Source: JAITWN01 sp964388175
GTDB lineage: Bacteria > Pseudomonadota > Gammaproteobacteria > SZUA-140
Reading direction: 5' to 3'
Assembly (NCBI GenBank): GCA_964388175.1
Contig: CAYLYS010000015.1
Span: 1 to 42,427 of the forward strand
DNA: 42,427 nt
How positions within the stretch are numbered: position 1 is the first letter of the stretch; the number at the start of each line of letters is the position of its first letter. The translations under genes were made by a program, and so were the position numbers. Positions 41,949 to 42,427 of this stretch are shown here, piece after piece. The notes under the pieces are model-generated. The model searched no databases and was not told where the DNA came from. It worked only from the letters and a program-made list of their open reading frames with translations.

Positions 41949-42427
41949 TCAGCGCCGGGAGATCGCCTTGAGGTAAATCAGTTCCCCTATCAGCTCGCAC
42001 AAGGTCTGCGTGATGACCGCGGCAGCGGCGATATGGCGGATGTCCGCTGGCAGGGCGAGCGCGAGCGGCAGCACCACCAGCGAATTTCTGGTCCCGGCGC
42101 TGAAAGCCACCGCCCGCGCCGCCGGCGCCGCGAGGCGGAACAGCCGTGCCGACAGCGCGCCCAGTGTCGGCGCCAGCAGCAGAAAACCCGCATAGACCGG
42201 GAGCAGCAGCGCAAGACTCGCCGCATCGCCGAGAATCCCCGCAATCTGCGATCCCACCACCACGATGAGCACCGCCGCCATGGCGGGCACCGGCAGCCAT
42301 GCCCAGAATCCGGTCCATGCCTGCGCCGCGCGGGTTTTCTTCGCCAGTGCCTCGGTCAGCACGGCGAGTGCGAGCGGCGCGGCGATGAGCGTGAGGAATG
42401 CCGTGATGAACGGCCCTGCCGAGATGG
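41949..42427 (-). CDS. Arsenic-resistance/BASS-type transporter, 3' part
   Basis: The gene runs off the window end; about 159 residues of the C-terminal part remain, with about five helices. The start of the fragment reads ISAGPFITAFLTLIAAPLAL, a pattern common in ACR3/bile-acid:sodium symporter type arsenic-resistance transporters. RNSLVVLPLALALP is another typical segment. Without the N-terminal half the substrate cannot be told. Confidence 0.65.
   Translation of the reverse strand, partial: ISAGPFITAFLTLIAAPLALAVLTEALAKKTRAAQAWTGFWAWLPVPAMAAVLIVVVGSQIAGILGDAASLALLLPVYAGFLLLAPTLGALSARLFRLAAPAARAVAFSAGTRNSLVVLPLALALPADIRHIAAAAVITQTLCELIGELIYLKAISRR

Overview
The window looks like the chromosome of a GC-rich, autotrophic gammaproteobacterium. 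The support is a red-type (form IC-like) RuBisCO operon with its CbbX activase, a class I phosphoribulokinase, a class I fructose-bisphosphatase, a ZapG/YhcB-type DUF1043 protein, split GcvPA/GcvPB glycine decarboxylase subunits, and several outer-membrane and lipoprotein genes. The species cannot be fixed from the sequence alone. No rRNA, tRNA, CRISPR array, integrase or transposase gene was seen.

Layout. 1-2348: 3' part of cbbL, then cbbS and cbbX. 2480-4263: glk-pgl (minus strand, 4-bp overlap). 4576-5064: zapG-like. 5137-7236: lgt-thyA-folA (minus, end to end). 7297-7576: two 105-bp hairpin elements with one shared core. 7625-8812: rlmI-like. 9080-10087: fbp. 10261-15602: gcvT-gcvH-gcvPA-gcvPB plus a translationally coupled PfkB-family kinase. 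15875-21487: a six-gene, tightly coupled operon that looks like a divergent dlt system: PglD-like acyltransferase, adenylation-ACP fusion, SGNH protein, MBOAT, 51-residue one-helix protein, Rossmann dehydrogenase. It reads like an inserted block. 21533-28777: Kelch-NrfJ fusion, membrane-anchored unknown, YyaL/DUF255 plus SIMPL protein, MarC, DamX-like ATPase with SPOR domain. 28832-29698: prk. 30016-34039: lipoprotein, small periplasmic protein, and the GIY-YIG / DUF432 / MscS / PldA group. 34186-42427: DUF2237, ribbon-helix-helix regulator, GAF plus degenerate GGDEF, Rcp1-like response regulator, WrbA, small OMP, seven-bladed FG-GAP-type lipoprotein, PepSY, glutamine amidotransferase, SMUG1-like glycosylase, and the 3' part of an ACR3/BASS-type transporter.

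How the genes fit together. RuBisCO, CbbX, FBPase and phosphoribulokinase are Calvin-cycle functions spread over 30 kb. Glk and Pgl feed glucose into the pentose phosphate pathway. The Gcv operon could recycle glycine derived from RuBisCO oxygenation as well as supply C1 units; ThyA and FolA use that folate pool.

The most interesting region is the dlt-like operon. It carries all dlt functional classes (activation, carrier, MBOAT, one-helix protein, SGNH), but the activation and carrier domains are fused. The adenylation domain has a His-Ala-Asp-Gly segment where DltA has the Asp that binds the amino group of D-alanine. A dehydrogenase and an acyltransferase are co-transcribed. I infer a surface-acylation system whose substrate is probably not D-alanine. 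The second most interesting signal is the pair of hairpin elements, which share a 53-nt core in opposite orientation yet have unrelated, fully self-complementary 26-bp arms.
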